Source: Lentzea atacamensis (GTDB taxonomy: Bacteria > Actinomycetota > Actinomycetes > Mycobacteriales > Pseudonocardiaceae). Taken from it: DNA of 64,000 bases. The translations under genes and the position numbers were made by a program. Each line of letters begins with the position of its first letter. Within the stretch, counting starts at the first letter, position 1. The stretch spans positions 19,635 to 83,634 of the forward strand of contig NZ_QLTT01000001.1 of the NCBI RefSeq assembly GCF_003269295.1, read 5' to 3'. Below the pieces are notes generated by a model, which had not been told where the DNA came from, did no database searches, and saw nothing but the letters and a program-made list of their open reading frames with translations. This document shows positions 40,525 to 49,991 of the stretch, piece by piece.

Positions 40525-42864
40525 GTGCAGGAACTGCTGCGCGGGCGCCACGGGGAGCTCGCCGCACTGCGAGCCGCGTTCGAGGCCTCCGCCTCGCGCG
40601 GTCGTCTCGCCGTGGTGCGCGGTGAGCCGGGAAGCGGACGTTCCGAACTGCTCCGGCACGCCACCGCGATGTGGCGGGCCGAGGGCGTGGCGGTGGTCAG
40701 CCACCGGCCGAGATCACGTGCCGTCGTGCTGGTCGACGACGCCGACCAGCTCCACGACCCGGTCCTGACCACGACCGCCATGCGAATGCCCGGCTGCCTC
40801 GTCGTCGCGGTGTGCCGGGATCACGCCGAGCTGGCCGAGGTCGCGGACGTCGTCATCGACATGTCAACGTTGTCACCCGAGGTCGTCACCGAGCTGATCA
40901 CCACCCGCCGCCCGCTCGACCACAGCGTCGTCGAGGCGCTGCGCACCGCACTCGGCCCGCTGTACGGCAACCCCGGCACGGTCCTCGCGACCCTCGGCGA
41001 GCTTAACCTGACGCCGGTCGGCGACCTGCTCTTCCTCGCTGATGACCGGATCAGCCTGCCCGGGAACCACCCGCTGCTCGACCACGTCCACGGCCTCGCC
41101 TACCGCGTCGCGCTGCTTTGCGTCGTGCGCCAGGGCATCGAGGTCAGCGACCTCACGCTGCTCAAGGAAGACCTGGACGCCTGCGGCCGCGCTCTGGACG
41201 AGCTCGTCGAACGCGGCGTGCTCACGCCGGACCTCGACGTCCTCTGCCCGGCGCTCGCCAACGCGATCGCCGACCGGGGCGGCGAGGACGCGGTCCGCAG
41301 GATGCACGTCGCGCTCGCCGCCGAGTCCGCCGACCCGGACCTGGTCGCGCTGGCCGGCCCCGACCTGCCGGACGCGCCGCGCAGGGCCCGCTGGCTCGCC
41401 GACCGCGCCGCCGAGATCCAGGGCACCGATCCGGAACGGGCCGGTCGCTGGCTCGCCGCCGCCCTGCGGATGACGCAGGACCGCCCGTGCGGACGACTGT
41501 TCTTCCTCACGCTCTCCGTGCTCATCGCCACCGGCCAGGACGAGCTCATGGGCACCGTGCTGAAGGAACGCGTCCACGAGGACTCCAGCACCGATGCCGC
41601 CGCCATGCTGTTGATGCTCAACGGCGAGCAGCCACCGATCAACGGTGGTCCCGCCGTAGCGCTGGCACGGTGGTGGCTCGGCGAACGTCCCGACTGGACG
41701 CCTCTGCCGATGACCACGCACGACGACGAACAGGTCATCACCAACGCCGAGCTGAACGCGATCTACCACGCGTTGCGCTTCGACGTCCAAGCCTGCCGCA
41801 CCGCGTTGAGGTTCGTCCGCGACGAAGACGCCAGGGAGTGCTTCGACGAGCTCACCGAGGCGGGCACGGCCGGTGACGTCGCCACCGTCCTGGAACTCGT
41901 GCTCGGTCAGCGGTACCGCACCCCGGACCACGGCCCGTTGAAGCTCTACCAGCGTGTGCTCCGCGACTACGCCAACGCCGACTTCACCGCCGCACTGCAA
42001 GGTGTGCGCCAGCTCGAACTCACGAAACGCCCGACGCCTGCCCACCACCACGGCCGTATGCTCGCCGCGGCGATGCATTCAGCACGCGGTGAGCACCGGC
42101 AGGCCTTCGCGTGGCTCGCCAAGGTCAGCCACGCCACCCGATACGCACCTACGCGCGCCTTGGTCGAGTGCGGCCTGCTGCACCGCGCCGGCGACTCCCA
42201 GGCCGCGGTCAACCTCGCCTGGCGCACGCTGCAAAGGGCGAAACGAGCCGACATCAGGCCGGGCGTCGGCCGGTTGATGCTGCAGGCGCTGCAGATCGCG
42301 TTGCGCAACAACGACATGGCCATCGCACGCACGTTGATGACCGAGATCACCGAGCTGCACCGGCAGGACGACTGCCGCTGCACGCTCCAAGTCCTCTTGC
42401 TGGCCAAGGGTTTGCTCTACGGCGACCCGGCGGAGGCGGCGAGAGGCGCCGAGGTCGTGCGACGGCGGGGCCACCGCCCGGACCTGCTGTGGGCGTGCCA
42501 CATCCTCGCCCAGTTCTGCGACGACCCGCGCCACGTCGTGCGGGAGCTGCGCGCGATCGCGAAGGAGGGTGGCTCGTCGTTCCTGTTGCCCGCCAGGGTT
42601 TCCGCGTTGATGCGCAAGTTCGGTGTCCACGCACCGCGCGCGACGACAGGCCCGAGCGGGCTCACCGGCACCGAACTGCGCATCGTCGAACTCGTACGCG
42701 CCGGGCAGACGAACCGCCAGATCGCCACGGAGCTCGACGTCAGCGAGAAGGCCGTTGAGCACCACCTCACCCGCCTGTTCCTGCGCACCGGTGTCCGGTC
42801 GCGCGTGGAGCTGGCCGCCGCGAGCCTGGCGGGCAGGCTCGACGACCGAGGAGCCACCGGATGA
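40525..42864 (+). CDS. Large LuxR-family ATPase regulator (first of a coupled pair)
   Basis: A 779-residue regulator of the LAL/MalT-like plan. The nucleotide-binding loop VVRGEPGSGRSELL has arginine where the Walker A lysine is expected. VLVDDADQLHDPV is a Walker B-like strand. A long TPR-like helical middle part follows, and the C-terminal LuxR helix-turn-helix is LTGTELRIVELVRAGQTNRQ with SEKAVEHHLTRLFLRTGVRS. GTG at 40525 follows AGGGGAG and is preferred to the frame from 40339. Its last codons overlap the second regulator by ATGA. It is divergent from the ABC transporter operon. Target genes unknown. Confidence 0.85.
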   Translation: MQELLRGRHGELAALRAAFEASASRGRLAVVRGEPGSGRSELLRHATAMWRAEGVAVVSHRPRSRAVVLVDDADQLHDPVLTTTAMRMPGCLVVAVCRDHAELAEVADVVIDMSTLSPEVVTELITTRRPLDHSVVEALRTALGPLYGNPGTVLATLGELNLTPVGDLLFLADDRISLPGNHPLLDHVHGLAYRVALLCVVRQGIEVSDLTLLKEDLDACGRALDELVERGVLTPDLDVLCPALANAIADRGGEDAVRRMHVALAAESADPDLVALAGPDLPDAPRRARWLADRAAEIQGTDPERAGRWLAAALRMTQDRPCGRLFFLTLSVLIATGQDELMGTVLKERVHEDSSTDAAAMLLMLNGEQPPINGGPAVALARWWLGERPDWTPLPMTTHDDEQVITNAELNAIYHALRFDVQACRTALRFVRDEDARECFDELTEAGTAGDVATVLELVLGQRYRTPDHGPLKLYQRVLRDYANADFTAALQGVRQLELTKRPTPAHHHGRMLAAAMHSARGEHRQAFAWLAKVSHATRYAPTRALVECGLLHRAGDSQAAVNLAWRTLQRAKRADIRPGVGRLMLQALQIALRNNDMAIARTLMTEITELHRQDDCRCTLQVLLLAKGLLYGDPAEAARGAEVVRRRGHRPDLLWACHILAQFCDDPRHVVRELRAIAKEGGSSFLLPARVSALMRKFGVHAPRATTGPSGLTGTELRIVELVRAGQTNRQIATELDVSEKAVEHHLTRLFLRTGVRSRVELAAASLAGRLDDRGATG

Positions 42865-45437
42865 CGGGAACGCTGAGCCACCCGGACGCCTCGAACCTGA
42901 TCGCCAGAGACGACGCACACACGAGCGTGGTGTGGCCGCTGCTGTCGGGGACCGCGCGGCTGGTGCTCGTCACCGGGGCCGCGGGCATCGGCCGCACCGC
43001 TTTGCTCAACGAGGTCCGGGACACGCTCGAACATCAGCGTGTGCGCACAGCAGACGTGCCACTGCTGCGCGCCGACCGCAACCGCCCCCAGGCTGTGGTC
43101 GCCCGTGTGCGCGAGGAACTGGACCGCTGGTCACGGCCGCCGGTGCTGTTCCTCGACGACCTGCAGCGCCTCAACCACGACGTGCTGCGCGCGCTCCTTG
43201 ACGCGTTGCCGTACCTGGCGACCTGTGTCGTCGCCAGCTACCGCACGCCCGTGCGTCTCGAACACACGGATCTGGCCGACGCGCTGGAGACCAGTCCACT
43301 GACCGAAATCGTGCCGCTCTCGCCGCTGAACCGGTCCGAGGTCAGCCTCATGTTCACGAGCCTGCTCAACGTGTCCGCGGACCCGGAGCTGGTGCGCCGG
43401 CTGCACCAGGACAGCCGCGGTGTGCCCGGCCTGGTCGATCTCGCGGTCGACGGGTACCTGCGCGGCGGTGCCCTCAGGATCATCGACCGCACCGCGTACC
43501 TGGTGGAGGAACCGCGCGGCACCGGCCACCGGCACCCCGCGGTCGAACGGATCCGGCTGCTCGGCGAAGCCGCGTGGCGGACGGCGAAGGCCATGGCGAT
43601 CCTGCATCCGCTCGGACCGGCGGCCGAAGAGCTGCTCGGCGACACCGGAGCGTTGCCGGAGCTCGAAGCCGAAGGCATCCTCGTGCGACGCGACGACGGC
43701 TGGCGGTTCCGCGCCCCGGTGCTCGCCAACGCGCTCGCGGCCAGCCTCGGCCCGTACGAGCGTCACGACCTCGGATGGCGCGCGGTGAGCGCGATCTGGG
43801 ACGGCAGGGCGTTCTGCGCGAACCCCGGCTACCTCCCGGACCGGCTGATCGACGCGGGCGGGTTCGCCGACGCAGAGAAGGCGGCCACCCAGCTCCTCGC
43901 CGCCGGCCGCGCCGCCGTGCTGCACGACCCGGCCGCCCGCCGCTGGCTCCGCGCCGCCGCCGACCGCGCCACCAACCCGGCACAACAGGCGGAAGCACTG
44001 TTCATGCACGCAGTCGCATGCGCTTCCCACAACGACTTCGTCAGCGCGATGGCCAGCGTGGACGCGGCACTCGAGCTCCCGGACGAGTTCACCCCCGACC
44101 AAACACAGGAGGTGCACCTCATCCGGCTGGTCGGCATGTGCGCGGCGGGGGACAGAGCCGGGCTGCGCAAGGTTGCCGACGGCAGCTGGCGCTCGTTGCC
44201 CGGTGGTACGGCAGCGCGGTTCATCGGACGTGCGGTGGCCATGTGCTACACGGACCGATGGGACGAAGCGGCGAAGTTGCTCGCCAGCACGCGCAACACG
44301 TGGCGGCTGGGCAACGCCGCCACGGTGACGTTCGGCGAGATCTTCGGGATGAGCGCGGCGCTGATGACGGGGCGGATGGCCGAGTTCGAGCGGGTCGTCA
44401 GCGATCCGGGACTGTGCCCGCTGTACGCCGTCGAACGGCATCGGCCGGCGTTGCAGGCGGCGATGGCGCGGTGCCTGTTGCTGTTGGGCGAGGCGAAGCG
44501 GGGTGCGCGGATGCTCGCGGGCCAGCCGCTGACGGAGGCCGACCTCGCGTTGCTGGGAGGCGCGGAAGGGCGGTGGGACGACGCACTTGGTCACGCCCGC
44601 AAGGCACTCGTCACCGGGTCGACGCTCGGCCAGGTCGCGGCGCACACCGCGTTGGCACGCGACCTCGCCACGATGCTGGTCACGCGCGCAAAGCTGACGC
44701 GTGCGCGCGAGGTCATCGCCGACGCGCGCGTCGGGCAGAACGTGTTGCCGCACGTGCTGGACGTCGCGGAATCGGACCTGGAACTGGTGCTGGGTGCGCG
44801 GGACAAGAGCCGCCAGGTGCTGCAGCGCGGGCTCGCGTTCGCCGCGCACCACGCGATCGTGATCGGCACCGACGAGCTGGAGCTGCGGCTCGCGATGATG
44901 TCGCTGGAGGACGACGACCGCGAGGACGCCGAGTTCCGGGTCGAACGGCTGGCCGACATCGCCGAGACGATGGACACCGGCCGCGCGCACCGCAACCACC
45001 TGCTGGCCCGCGCGGTGACCTGGCACGACAAGTCCGCGGTCGCCGAGGTGCGCAGGCTGGTCGCCGAACGCGGCCAGCCCCACGAGATCGCGCTGACGTT
45101 GACCGCGTTGGCGTCGCACGGGCTCGGTGACGCGCAGACGTTGCGTGAGGCCTACGAGCTGTTCGGAACCATGGACGCGTTGCTGCCCAGGGCAGTGGTG
45201 CGGCATCTCATGCGTGAGCACGGCGTCGCGGTGCCGGGACGTGCGGCGACGACGGCCGAGCAGGAGCGGCTGCTCGCGTCGCTCGTCGCGGAAGGACTGA
45301 CGAACCGCGAGCTGGCCGGAGTCCTGCGGACGACCGAGAAGAGCGTCGAGGCGAAGCTGACCCGCCTGTTCCAGCGCACCGGCTACCGGTCACGCGTGGA
45401 GCTGGCGACCGCGATGCTCACCGGCGAATACCGTTGA
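42861..45437 (+). CDS. Large LuxR-family ATPase regulator (second of a coupled pair)
   Basis: An 858-residue paralog of the preceding protein. VLVTGAAGIGRTALL again has arginine in place of the Walker A lysine, and PPVLFLDDLQRLNHDVLRAL is a good Walker B. The middle is helical and repeat-rich. The C-terminal helix-turn-helix is LVAEGLTNRELAGVLRTTEK with SVEAKLTRLFQRTGYRSRVE. The ATG overlaps the first gene's stop, so the two are made in fixed ratio and may work as a heteromer. The 3' end overlaps the convergent serine hydrolase gene by 20 bases. Confidence 0.85.
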   Translation: MTGTLSHPDASNLIARDDAHTSVVWPLLSGTARLVLVTGAAGIGRTALLNEVRDTLEHQRVRTADVPLLRADRNRPQAVVARVREELDRWSRPPVLFLDDLQRLNHDVLRALLDALPYLATCVVASYRTPVRLEHTDLADALETSPLTEIVPLSPLNRSEVSLMFTSLLNVSADPELVRRLHQDSRGVPGLVDLAVDGYLRGGALRIIDRTAYLVEEPRGTGHRHPAVERIRLLGEAAWRTAKAMAILHPLGPAAEELLGDTGALPELEAEGILVRRDDGWRFRAPVLANALAASLGPYERHDLGWRAVSAIWDGRAFCANPGYLPDRLIDAGGFADAEKAATQLLAAGRAAVLHDPAARRWLRAAADRATNPAQQAEALFMHAVACASHNDFVSAMASVDAALELPDEFTPDQTQEVHLIRLVGMCAAGDRAGLRKVADGSWRSLPGGTAARFIGRAVAMCYTDRWDEAAKLLASTRNTWRLGNAATVTFGEIFGMSAALMTGRMAEFERVVSDPGLCPLYAVERHRPALQAAMARCLLLLGEAKRGARMLAGQPLTEADLALLGGAEGRWDDALGHARKALVTGSTLGQVAAHTALARDLATMLVTRAKLTRAREVIADARVGQNVLPHVLDVAESDLELVLGARDKSRQVLQRGLAFAAHHAIVIGTDELELRLAMMSLEDDDREDAEFRVERLADIAETMDTGRAHRNHLLARAVTWHDKSAVAEVRRLVAERGQPHEIALTLTALASHGLGDAQTLREAYELFGTMDALLPRAVVRHLMREHGVAVPGRAATTAEQERLLASLVAEGLTNRELAGVLRTTEKSVEAKLTRLFQRTGYRSRVELATAMLTGEYR

Positions 45438-46410
45438 GGAACCGCGCGACGGGCCACACGCCGTCGGACGTGTTGCCGAGCACCGTGCGCGTGATGCCCG
45501 GTTCGGGCTGGTGCACGGTCTTGAACGACACACCGGCGTCCCACCCGACCAGCTGCACCTCGCTGGTCGACTCGTGCAGCCAGAATCCGAGCCCGTACCG
45601 CAGCTTGTCCTCTGGGATCTCGCTGTGCGGCCGCACCATCTCGGCGACCTGCTGCTCCGGCACGATCCGCCCGGCGAAGAACGCCCGCCAGAACGCGCTG
45701 ACGTCGGCCGCCGTGGTGTAGATCCCGCCGTCACCGCCGCCGCGGATCGGCAGGTGGAACACGTTGGTGCGCCACTCGCCGTCGATCGGCAGGTAGCCGA
45801 TCGCGGTGCCTTCGCCGAGCGAGTCCGACCGCAGGAACTCCGTGCCGGCGAGACCCGCCGGCTCGCAGACCCGTTGCCGCACCAGGTCGTGGTACGGCAC
45901 GCCGCTCGCCCGTTCCGCGATCAGGGACAGCACGACGTAGCCGCCGTTGTTGTAGGCGAACCCGGTGCCGGGCGGGAACTTCTGCGGATACCCGTCGAGG
46001 ATCGCCAGGTACTGCTCGATGTGGAGCAGGTTCTGCACCGGCACCGGCAGGACGTACTCGTTGATGTCGGTGATGACCTCTTCGTCGAAGTAGTCGCCGA
46101 TGCCGGACCGGTGTGCCAGCAGGTGCCGGACGGTGACCTCGTCGTCGATCAGCGGGAGGTCGTCGCCGAGCAGCTCGCGCGCTTTCGTGTCGTAGCTCAG
46201 CGTGCCGTCGTCGATCAGGCTCACCACGGCCAGCGCGGTGAAGGCCTTGCAGCCGCTGGCGATCGCGAATCTCGTGCCGACCGTGTTCGCGATGTTGTAG
46301 CCGCGGTGCGCGAGACCGTACGCCTTCTCGAACACCTCGCCGTCCTGCTCCACCCGGACCACGCCCGAGAAGTTCGCGGTGCGGGCGACCTCGTCCAGCT
46401 CGTCTTCCAT
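45418..46410 (-). CDS. Serine hydrolase (class C beta-lactamase / D-peptidase family)
   Basis: A 330-residue penicillin-binding-fold enzyme. SGCK (S52-K55) is the SxxK nucleophile motif, YNN (153-155) the second, and GWDAGVSF takes the place of the third. There is no signal peptide, so it acts in the cytoplasm, unlike secreted beta-lactamases; many such proteins are esterases or D-aminopeptidases. It stands alone. Specificity cannot be predicted. Confidence 0.87.
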   Translation of the reverse strand: MEDELDEVARTANFSGVVRVEQDGEVFEKAYGLAHRGYNIANTVGTRFAIASGCKAFTALAVVSLIDDGTLSYDTKARELLGDDLPLIDDEVTVRHLLAHRSGIGDYFDEEVITDINEYVLPVPVQNLLHIEQYLAILDGYPQKFPPGTGFAYNNGGYVVLSLIAERASGVPYHDLVRQRVCEPAGLAGTEFLRSDSLGEGTAIGYLPIDGEWRTNVFHLPIRGGGDGGIYTTAADVSAFWRAFFAGRIVPEQQVAEMVRPHSEIPEDKLRYGLGFWLHESTSEVQLVGWDAGVSFKTVHQPEPGITRTVLGNTSDGVWPVARFLNGIRR

Positions 46411-46466
46411 GCGGCGACGGTGACACGGCCCGCGCCGCGACGCGCGTCAATTTCCGATGACCGGAC

Positions 46467-46865
46467 TCACGGGTGGTAGCGGCCCGCGACCTCCGTGATC
46501 TCCCCGTCGCCGTTGAAGGTCAGGCGCGGCGCGTACGGCGGTGACTGCATCGCCAGGAAGTCCGCTCTGCTGCACTCGACCGCGCCGAGCCCGTTCCACG
46601 GCAGCTGGAGCCCGCTCGGTGTCCCGCAGCCCAGCGCCGTGCGGATCACCACGTCCTCCGCGAGCTTGGAGACGTGCCGGTCCTGGGACAGCTCGTGGAC
46701 GCTGGAGCTGTTCTCCTCCGCCGGCCTGATCTCGGTGTCGACCCACTCCACGGTGCCGTCGGGGTGGATCGCGGTGATCACCACGACGTCCACCGAGTCC
46801 GGCACCAGCCACACCGCAACGCCCACGACCGGCAGCAACGCCGCCGCCCACGACCAACGCTTCAT
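46467..46865 (-). CDS. Small exported or membrane-anchored protein, unknown
   Basis: A 132-residue protein with an N-terminal hydrophobic segment (RWSWAAALLPVVGVAVWLV) that is a signal anchor or signal peptide. The remainder (VVITAIHPDGTVEWVDTEIR, then GLGAVECSRADFLAMQSPPY) has no recognised domain. It lies between the serine hydrolase and a divergent SRPBCC gene. Confidence 0.6.
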   Translation of the reverse strand: MKRWSWAAALLPVVGVAVWLVPDSVDVVVITAIHPDGTVEWVDTEIRPAEENSSSVHELSQDRHVSKLAEDVVIRTALGCGTPSGLQLPWNGLGAVECSRADFLAMQSPPYAPRLTFNGDGEITEVAGRYHP

Positions 46866-46899
46866 GCCGTCTTGACGCCGCCATCGGCCGCGGAGTTGC

Positions 46900-47376
46900 G
46901 TGCGGACCGTGGACAACGTGAGCGCGACCCTGACCTTCGCCGTTCCGGCCGCGAAGGTGTTCGCGGTGCTGGCGGACCCGACGACCCACGCCGCGATCGA
47001 CGGCACCGGCTGGGTCCAGGAGGTCGTCGACCCGGCACCGCTGACCGAGGTGGGACAGATCTTCCGGATGGCCATGCATCACGACGACCATCCCGACGGC
47101 GATTACCAGACCTTCAACAAAGTGGCTGTCTTCGACGCTCCGCACGCCATCGGCTGGCTGACGGGATACCGGAAGGACGACGGGGGACTGGGGTTCGGCG
47201 GGTGGCTCTGGCGTTACGACCTCACACCACTCCGGCCGTCCGCGACCGATGTGACGCTCACCTACGACTGGTCCGCGGTGCCGCCGTCCATCCGCGAGTA
47301 CCTGGAGTTCCCGCCGTTCGGCCCCGACCACCTCGCCAACTCCCTCCAGCACCTGGCCGAACTTGCGCAGCGTTAG
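46900..47376 (+). CDS. SRPBCC-domain protein
   Basis: A 158-residue protein of the START/SRPBCC superfamily (FAVPAAKVFAVLADPTTHAA, then GWVQEVVDPAPLTEVGQIFR), a helix-grip fold with a ligand cavity. It may bind or cyclise small hydrophobic molecules. GTG at 46900 or 46909 can serve as start. Its stop overlaps a dyad that precedes a TetR gene, so the two may be transcribed together. Confidence 0.78.
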   Translation: MRTVDNVSATLTFAVPAAKVFAVLADPTTHAAIDGTGWVQEVVDPAPLTEVGQIFRMAMHHDDHPDGDYQTFNKVAVFDAPHAIGWLTGYRKDDGGLGFGGWLWRYDLTPLRPSATDVTLTYDWSAVPPSIREYLEFPPFGPDHLANSLQHLAELAQR

Positions 47377-47392
47377 ATTAAGACCGTAATCT
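47375..47392. promoter_or_regulatory. Dyad operator before the TetR gene
   Basis: AGATTA-AGACCG-TAATCT is a 6-bp inverted repeat with six-base spacing, 8 to 25 bases before the TetR start codon and overlapping the SRPBCC stop. It is a good candidate for an autoregulatory TetR site. Confidence 0.5.
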
Positions 47393-47399
47393 GACACTC

Positions 47400-47966
47400 G
47401 TGCCAAAACACGCGGATCCCGTCGAGCGACGCCGTCAGGTGGTCGACGCCCTCTACCGGGTGGTCGACGCCGAAGGGCTGGACGCGGCCAGCCTGCCCAG
47501 GATCGCGAGGGAGCTGGGTGCCACCACGGGCTTGCTGCAGAAGTACTTCCGCAGCAAGGACGAGCTGCTGCTGTTCGCGCAGGACCAGCTCGTGGAGGAG
47601 CTCACCGCGAGCGTGCAGGCGGTCCTGAACCGGGAGGGGAGTCTCCAGGACCGCCTCCACGACGCGTTGTGTGCCATCGCGCTCATTGACGACGCGGCGC
47701 GCGCACGCGTGTGGCTCGCGTTCGCTGCCCGTGCGGTGGCGAACCCTGTGCTGCTTCAACGGCATGTGGAGGGCGCGCGGGAGATCAGGGATCTGTGCCG
47801 GCACGTGCTGGAGGCCGCGGGCCTCGACGGCGGGGAGGCCGTCGGGCTCGCGGCGCTGGTGGACGGGGTGACGACGCAACGCGCCCTGGAACCGGACGTG
47901 ATGACGGTGGAGGTGGCGAAGCGGGTGATCTCGGGCCACCTCGCGAAGATTTGGGGGAACGGATGA
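47400..47966 (+). CDS. TetR-family regulator
   Basis: A 188-residue regulator. The N-terminal helix-turn-helix is RRRQVVDALYRVVDAEGLDA, then LPRIARELGATTGLLQKYFR and SKDELLLFAQ. The C-terminal ligand domain resembles the BetI/TetR_C_6 type. GTG at 47400 is the start, with no clear ribosome site. Its stop overlaps the GAP-family membrane gene by ATGA, so it probably represses that gene and itself. Confidence 0.88.
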   Translation: MPKHADPVERRRQVVDALYRVVDAEGLDAASLPRIARELGATTGLLQKYFRSKDELLLFAQDQLVEELTASVQAVLNREGSLQDRLHDALCAIALIDDAARARVWLAFAARAVANPVLLQRHVEGAREIRDLCRHVLEAAGLDGGEAVGLAALVDGVTTQRALEPDVMTVEVAKRVISGHLAKIWGNG

Positions 47967-48631
47967 CATCGGGGCTCGTGGCGGCGCTGGCCGGGCTGGC
48001 GCTGCTCGACTCGACGAGCATCGGGACGCTCTTCATCCCGATCTGGCTGATGCTCACGCCGGGACGGCTGCGGCTCTCGCGGTTCGGCGTCTACCTCGGC
48101 ACGATCACGGTGTTCTACTTCGCGGTCGGCGTGGTGATCGTGCTCGGTGCGTCGCAGGTGATGGACCATCTCGACAGCCGGCTGGCGCTGTGGATCCAGC
48201 TGGTGATCGGCGTGCTCCTGTTCGTGATCAGCTTCCGGTTCGACGGCAGGAAGAAACCGGACACCGGGAAGTGGCGGAACCGGCTCAACGCCAACGGCTC
48301 GGCGGTGGCGCTCGCGGGCGTCGCGGTGCTGGCGGGTGTCGTCGAACTCGCGACGATGCTGCCGTACCTGGGCGCGATCGGCATGATGAGCGCCGCCGAC
48401 CTCGGCCTCGGCCAGGTGGGGCTGCTGCTCGCCGGGTACTGCCTGGTCATGATCGTGCCGGCGGTGCTGCTGCTCGGCGGGCGGCTCGCGCTGCGCGACA
48501 GGATCGAGCCGTTCCTCACCCGGATCAGCACGTGGTTCGCGGAGAAGGGCGCGAGCACGACGGGATGGATCCTCGGCATCGCCGGGTTCCTGGTCGCACG
48601 GGATGCCATCGCACGGCTGTTCTTCCTGTGA
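47963..48631 (+). CDS. GAP-family membrane protein (Sap-like)
   Basis: A 222-residue protein with six predicted transmembrane helices. LLDSTSIGTLFIPIWLMLTP at the N-terminus is characteristic of GAP/sulfolipid-1-addressing (Sap) family proteins, whose mycobacterial relatives help move glycolipids across the membrane and belong to the LysE-like exporter fold. It is coupled to a TetR gene, so expression is likely induced by a small molecule. Confidence 0.8.
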   Translation: MTSGLVAALAGLALLDSTSIGTLFIPIWLMLTPGRLRLSRFGVYLGTITVFYFAVGVVIVLGASQVMDHLDSRLALWIQLVIGVLLFVISFRFDGRKKPDTGKWRNRLNANGSAVALAGVAVLAGVVELATMLPYLGAIGMMSAADLGLGQVGLLLAGYCLVMIVPAVLLLGGRLALRDRIEPFLTRISTWFAEKGASTTGWILGIAGFLVARDAIARLFFL

Positions 48632-48689
48632 ACCATTTGGTCCAGTTGGCTGAACGACCGCGTTCCGTTTTCCTCCTACACTCGCGAGG

Positions 48690-49847
48690 ATGACTCAGCT
48701 GGACGATCCGCGCAGATCGGTCCCGCGGGAGCTGGCACCGTTGCTCCGAATGGAAGTCGCGCCCGTCTCGGTGAGCATTTTCGAGGCGATCGAGAAATCG
48801 ATTCCCGAATACAGCCAGTTCCGGGACAACGTCGTCGATGGCATTCGACAGGCTCTGGTGAAGTTCGTGGACAGGATCGCCGAACCGGATTCCGCCGGCG
48901 ATCCGCACGACGACATCCACCGCAAGCTCGGTGCGTGGGAGTTCAAGTCCGGCCGCAGCCTGGACAGCCTGCAGGCGGCATACCGGATCGGCGCGCGGGT
49001 GGCGTGGCGGCACGTGTGCGCGTTCGCCGAGCGGCGCGAGCTGTCGCTGCACCAGATGTCGGTACTGGGCGAGGCGATGATCGCCCACGTCGACGAGCTG
49101 GTGAGCCTGTCGGTCGAGGGGTACGCGGCCGCGCAGGCGAGTGCGGCGGGAACGCTGGAACGCAAGCGGCGCAAGCTGATGGAGCTGCTGGTCGGTGATC
49201 CGTCGAGCAACTGGCAGGCGGTGCTGGACGCGGCGCAGGCGGCGGCGTGGCCGATGCCCGACCGGTTGTGCGCGGTAGCGCTTGAGCCGTCTGCCGCACC
49301 CGCCGACGACCTCCCGCCGGACGTGCTGGTCAACTTCGAGGACGCGACCCCGTACCTGCTGGTGCCGAACCCGGTCGCGGTCTCCCGCTGGATCCGCCGC
49401 GCGCTGCCGGGCTGGCGCGCGGCGGTCGGGGTGCCGGTGGTGCCCGCCGAGGCACGCGGGTCGCTGGCCTGCGCTCGCCGGGTGCTGACGCTGGCCCGCG
49501 AGAAGGTGCTGCCGGACCGCCCGGTGCTCGACTGCGCCGATCATCTCGTCGAGCTGACCGTGCTCGCGGACGAGTTCCTGGCCCGGCAGCTGGCCGAACG
49601 GGCGCTGGCGCCGCTGGCCCCGCTGACCGACCGGCAGCGCACGAAGCTCGCCGAAACGCTGCTCGTGTGGCTGTCGGCACGTGGCGGCGCGCCGGAGGTG
49701 GCTGCCCGGCTGCAGGTGCATCCGCAGACGGTGCGCTACCGCGTGAACCAATTGGACGAACTGTTCGGCGACCGAATGCACGACGCCGAGGAGCGGTTCA
49801 CGCTCGAGCTGGCGCTGCGTGCCCACTATTTGTTGGATCGAGGCTGA
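48690..49847 (+). CDS. PucR/CdaR-type helix-turn-helix regulator
   Basis: A 385-residue regulator. The N-terminal part (LGAWEFKSGRSLDSLQAAYR, then IGARVAWRHVCAFAERREL) is a RsbR-like or PucR N-domain. The C-terminal HTH_30 reads LLVWLSARGGAPEVAARLQV and HPQTVRYRVNQLDELFGDRM. The family regulates purine, amino acid or secondary metabolism genes. The divergent or downstream target is not clear. ATG at 48690. Confidence 0.87.
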   Translation: MTQLDDPRRSVPRELAPLLRMEVAPVSVSIFEAIEKSIPEYSQFRDNVVDGIRQALVKFVDRIAEPDSAGDPHDDIHRKLGAWEFKSGRSLDSLQAAYRIGARVAWRHVCAFAERRELSLHQMSVLGEAMIAHVDELVSLSVEGYAAAQASAAGTLERKRRKLMELLVGDPSSNWQAVLDAAQAAAWPMPDRLCAVALEPSAAPADDLPPDVLVNFEDATPYLLVPNPVAVSRWIRRALPGWRAAVGVPVVPAEARGSLACARRVLTLAREKVLPDRPVLDCADHLVELTVLADEFLARQLAERALAPLAPLTDRQRTKLAETLLVWLSARGGAPEVAARLQVHPQTVRYRVNQLDELFGDRMHDAEERFTLELALRAHYLLDRG

Positions 49848-49897
49848 CAAATCGCTGCGAGCCAATTCGTACGCAGGTGATAAAAGAAGGTTTTCTC

Positions 49898-49927
49898 TTG
49901 CATTGCGGAATCTCCGGTGGTTAGTTT
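49898..49927 (+). promoter_or_regulatory. Possible promoter of the DUF6801-like gene
   Basis: TTGCAT is followed after 17 bases by TTAGTT in a locally AT-rich stretch about 65 bases before the start codon. The spacing fits a vegetative promoter; the -10 match is weak. Confidence 0.3.
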
Positions 49928-49991
49928 ACTGACGAGTAAAGCAACACCGCCTTCTTGCAGTTCAATGTCGTACTGATGGAGGTCCCTGCAG

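Noticed and set aside
43131-45221. 696-residue open frame on the minus strand
   Set aside because: It is antisense to the second LuxR regulator, whose frame has clear motifs; long antisense frames are common in very GC-rich DNA.
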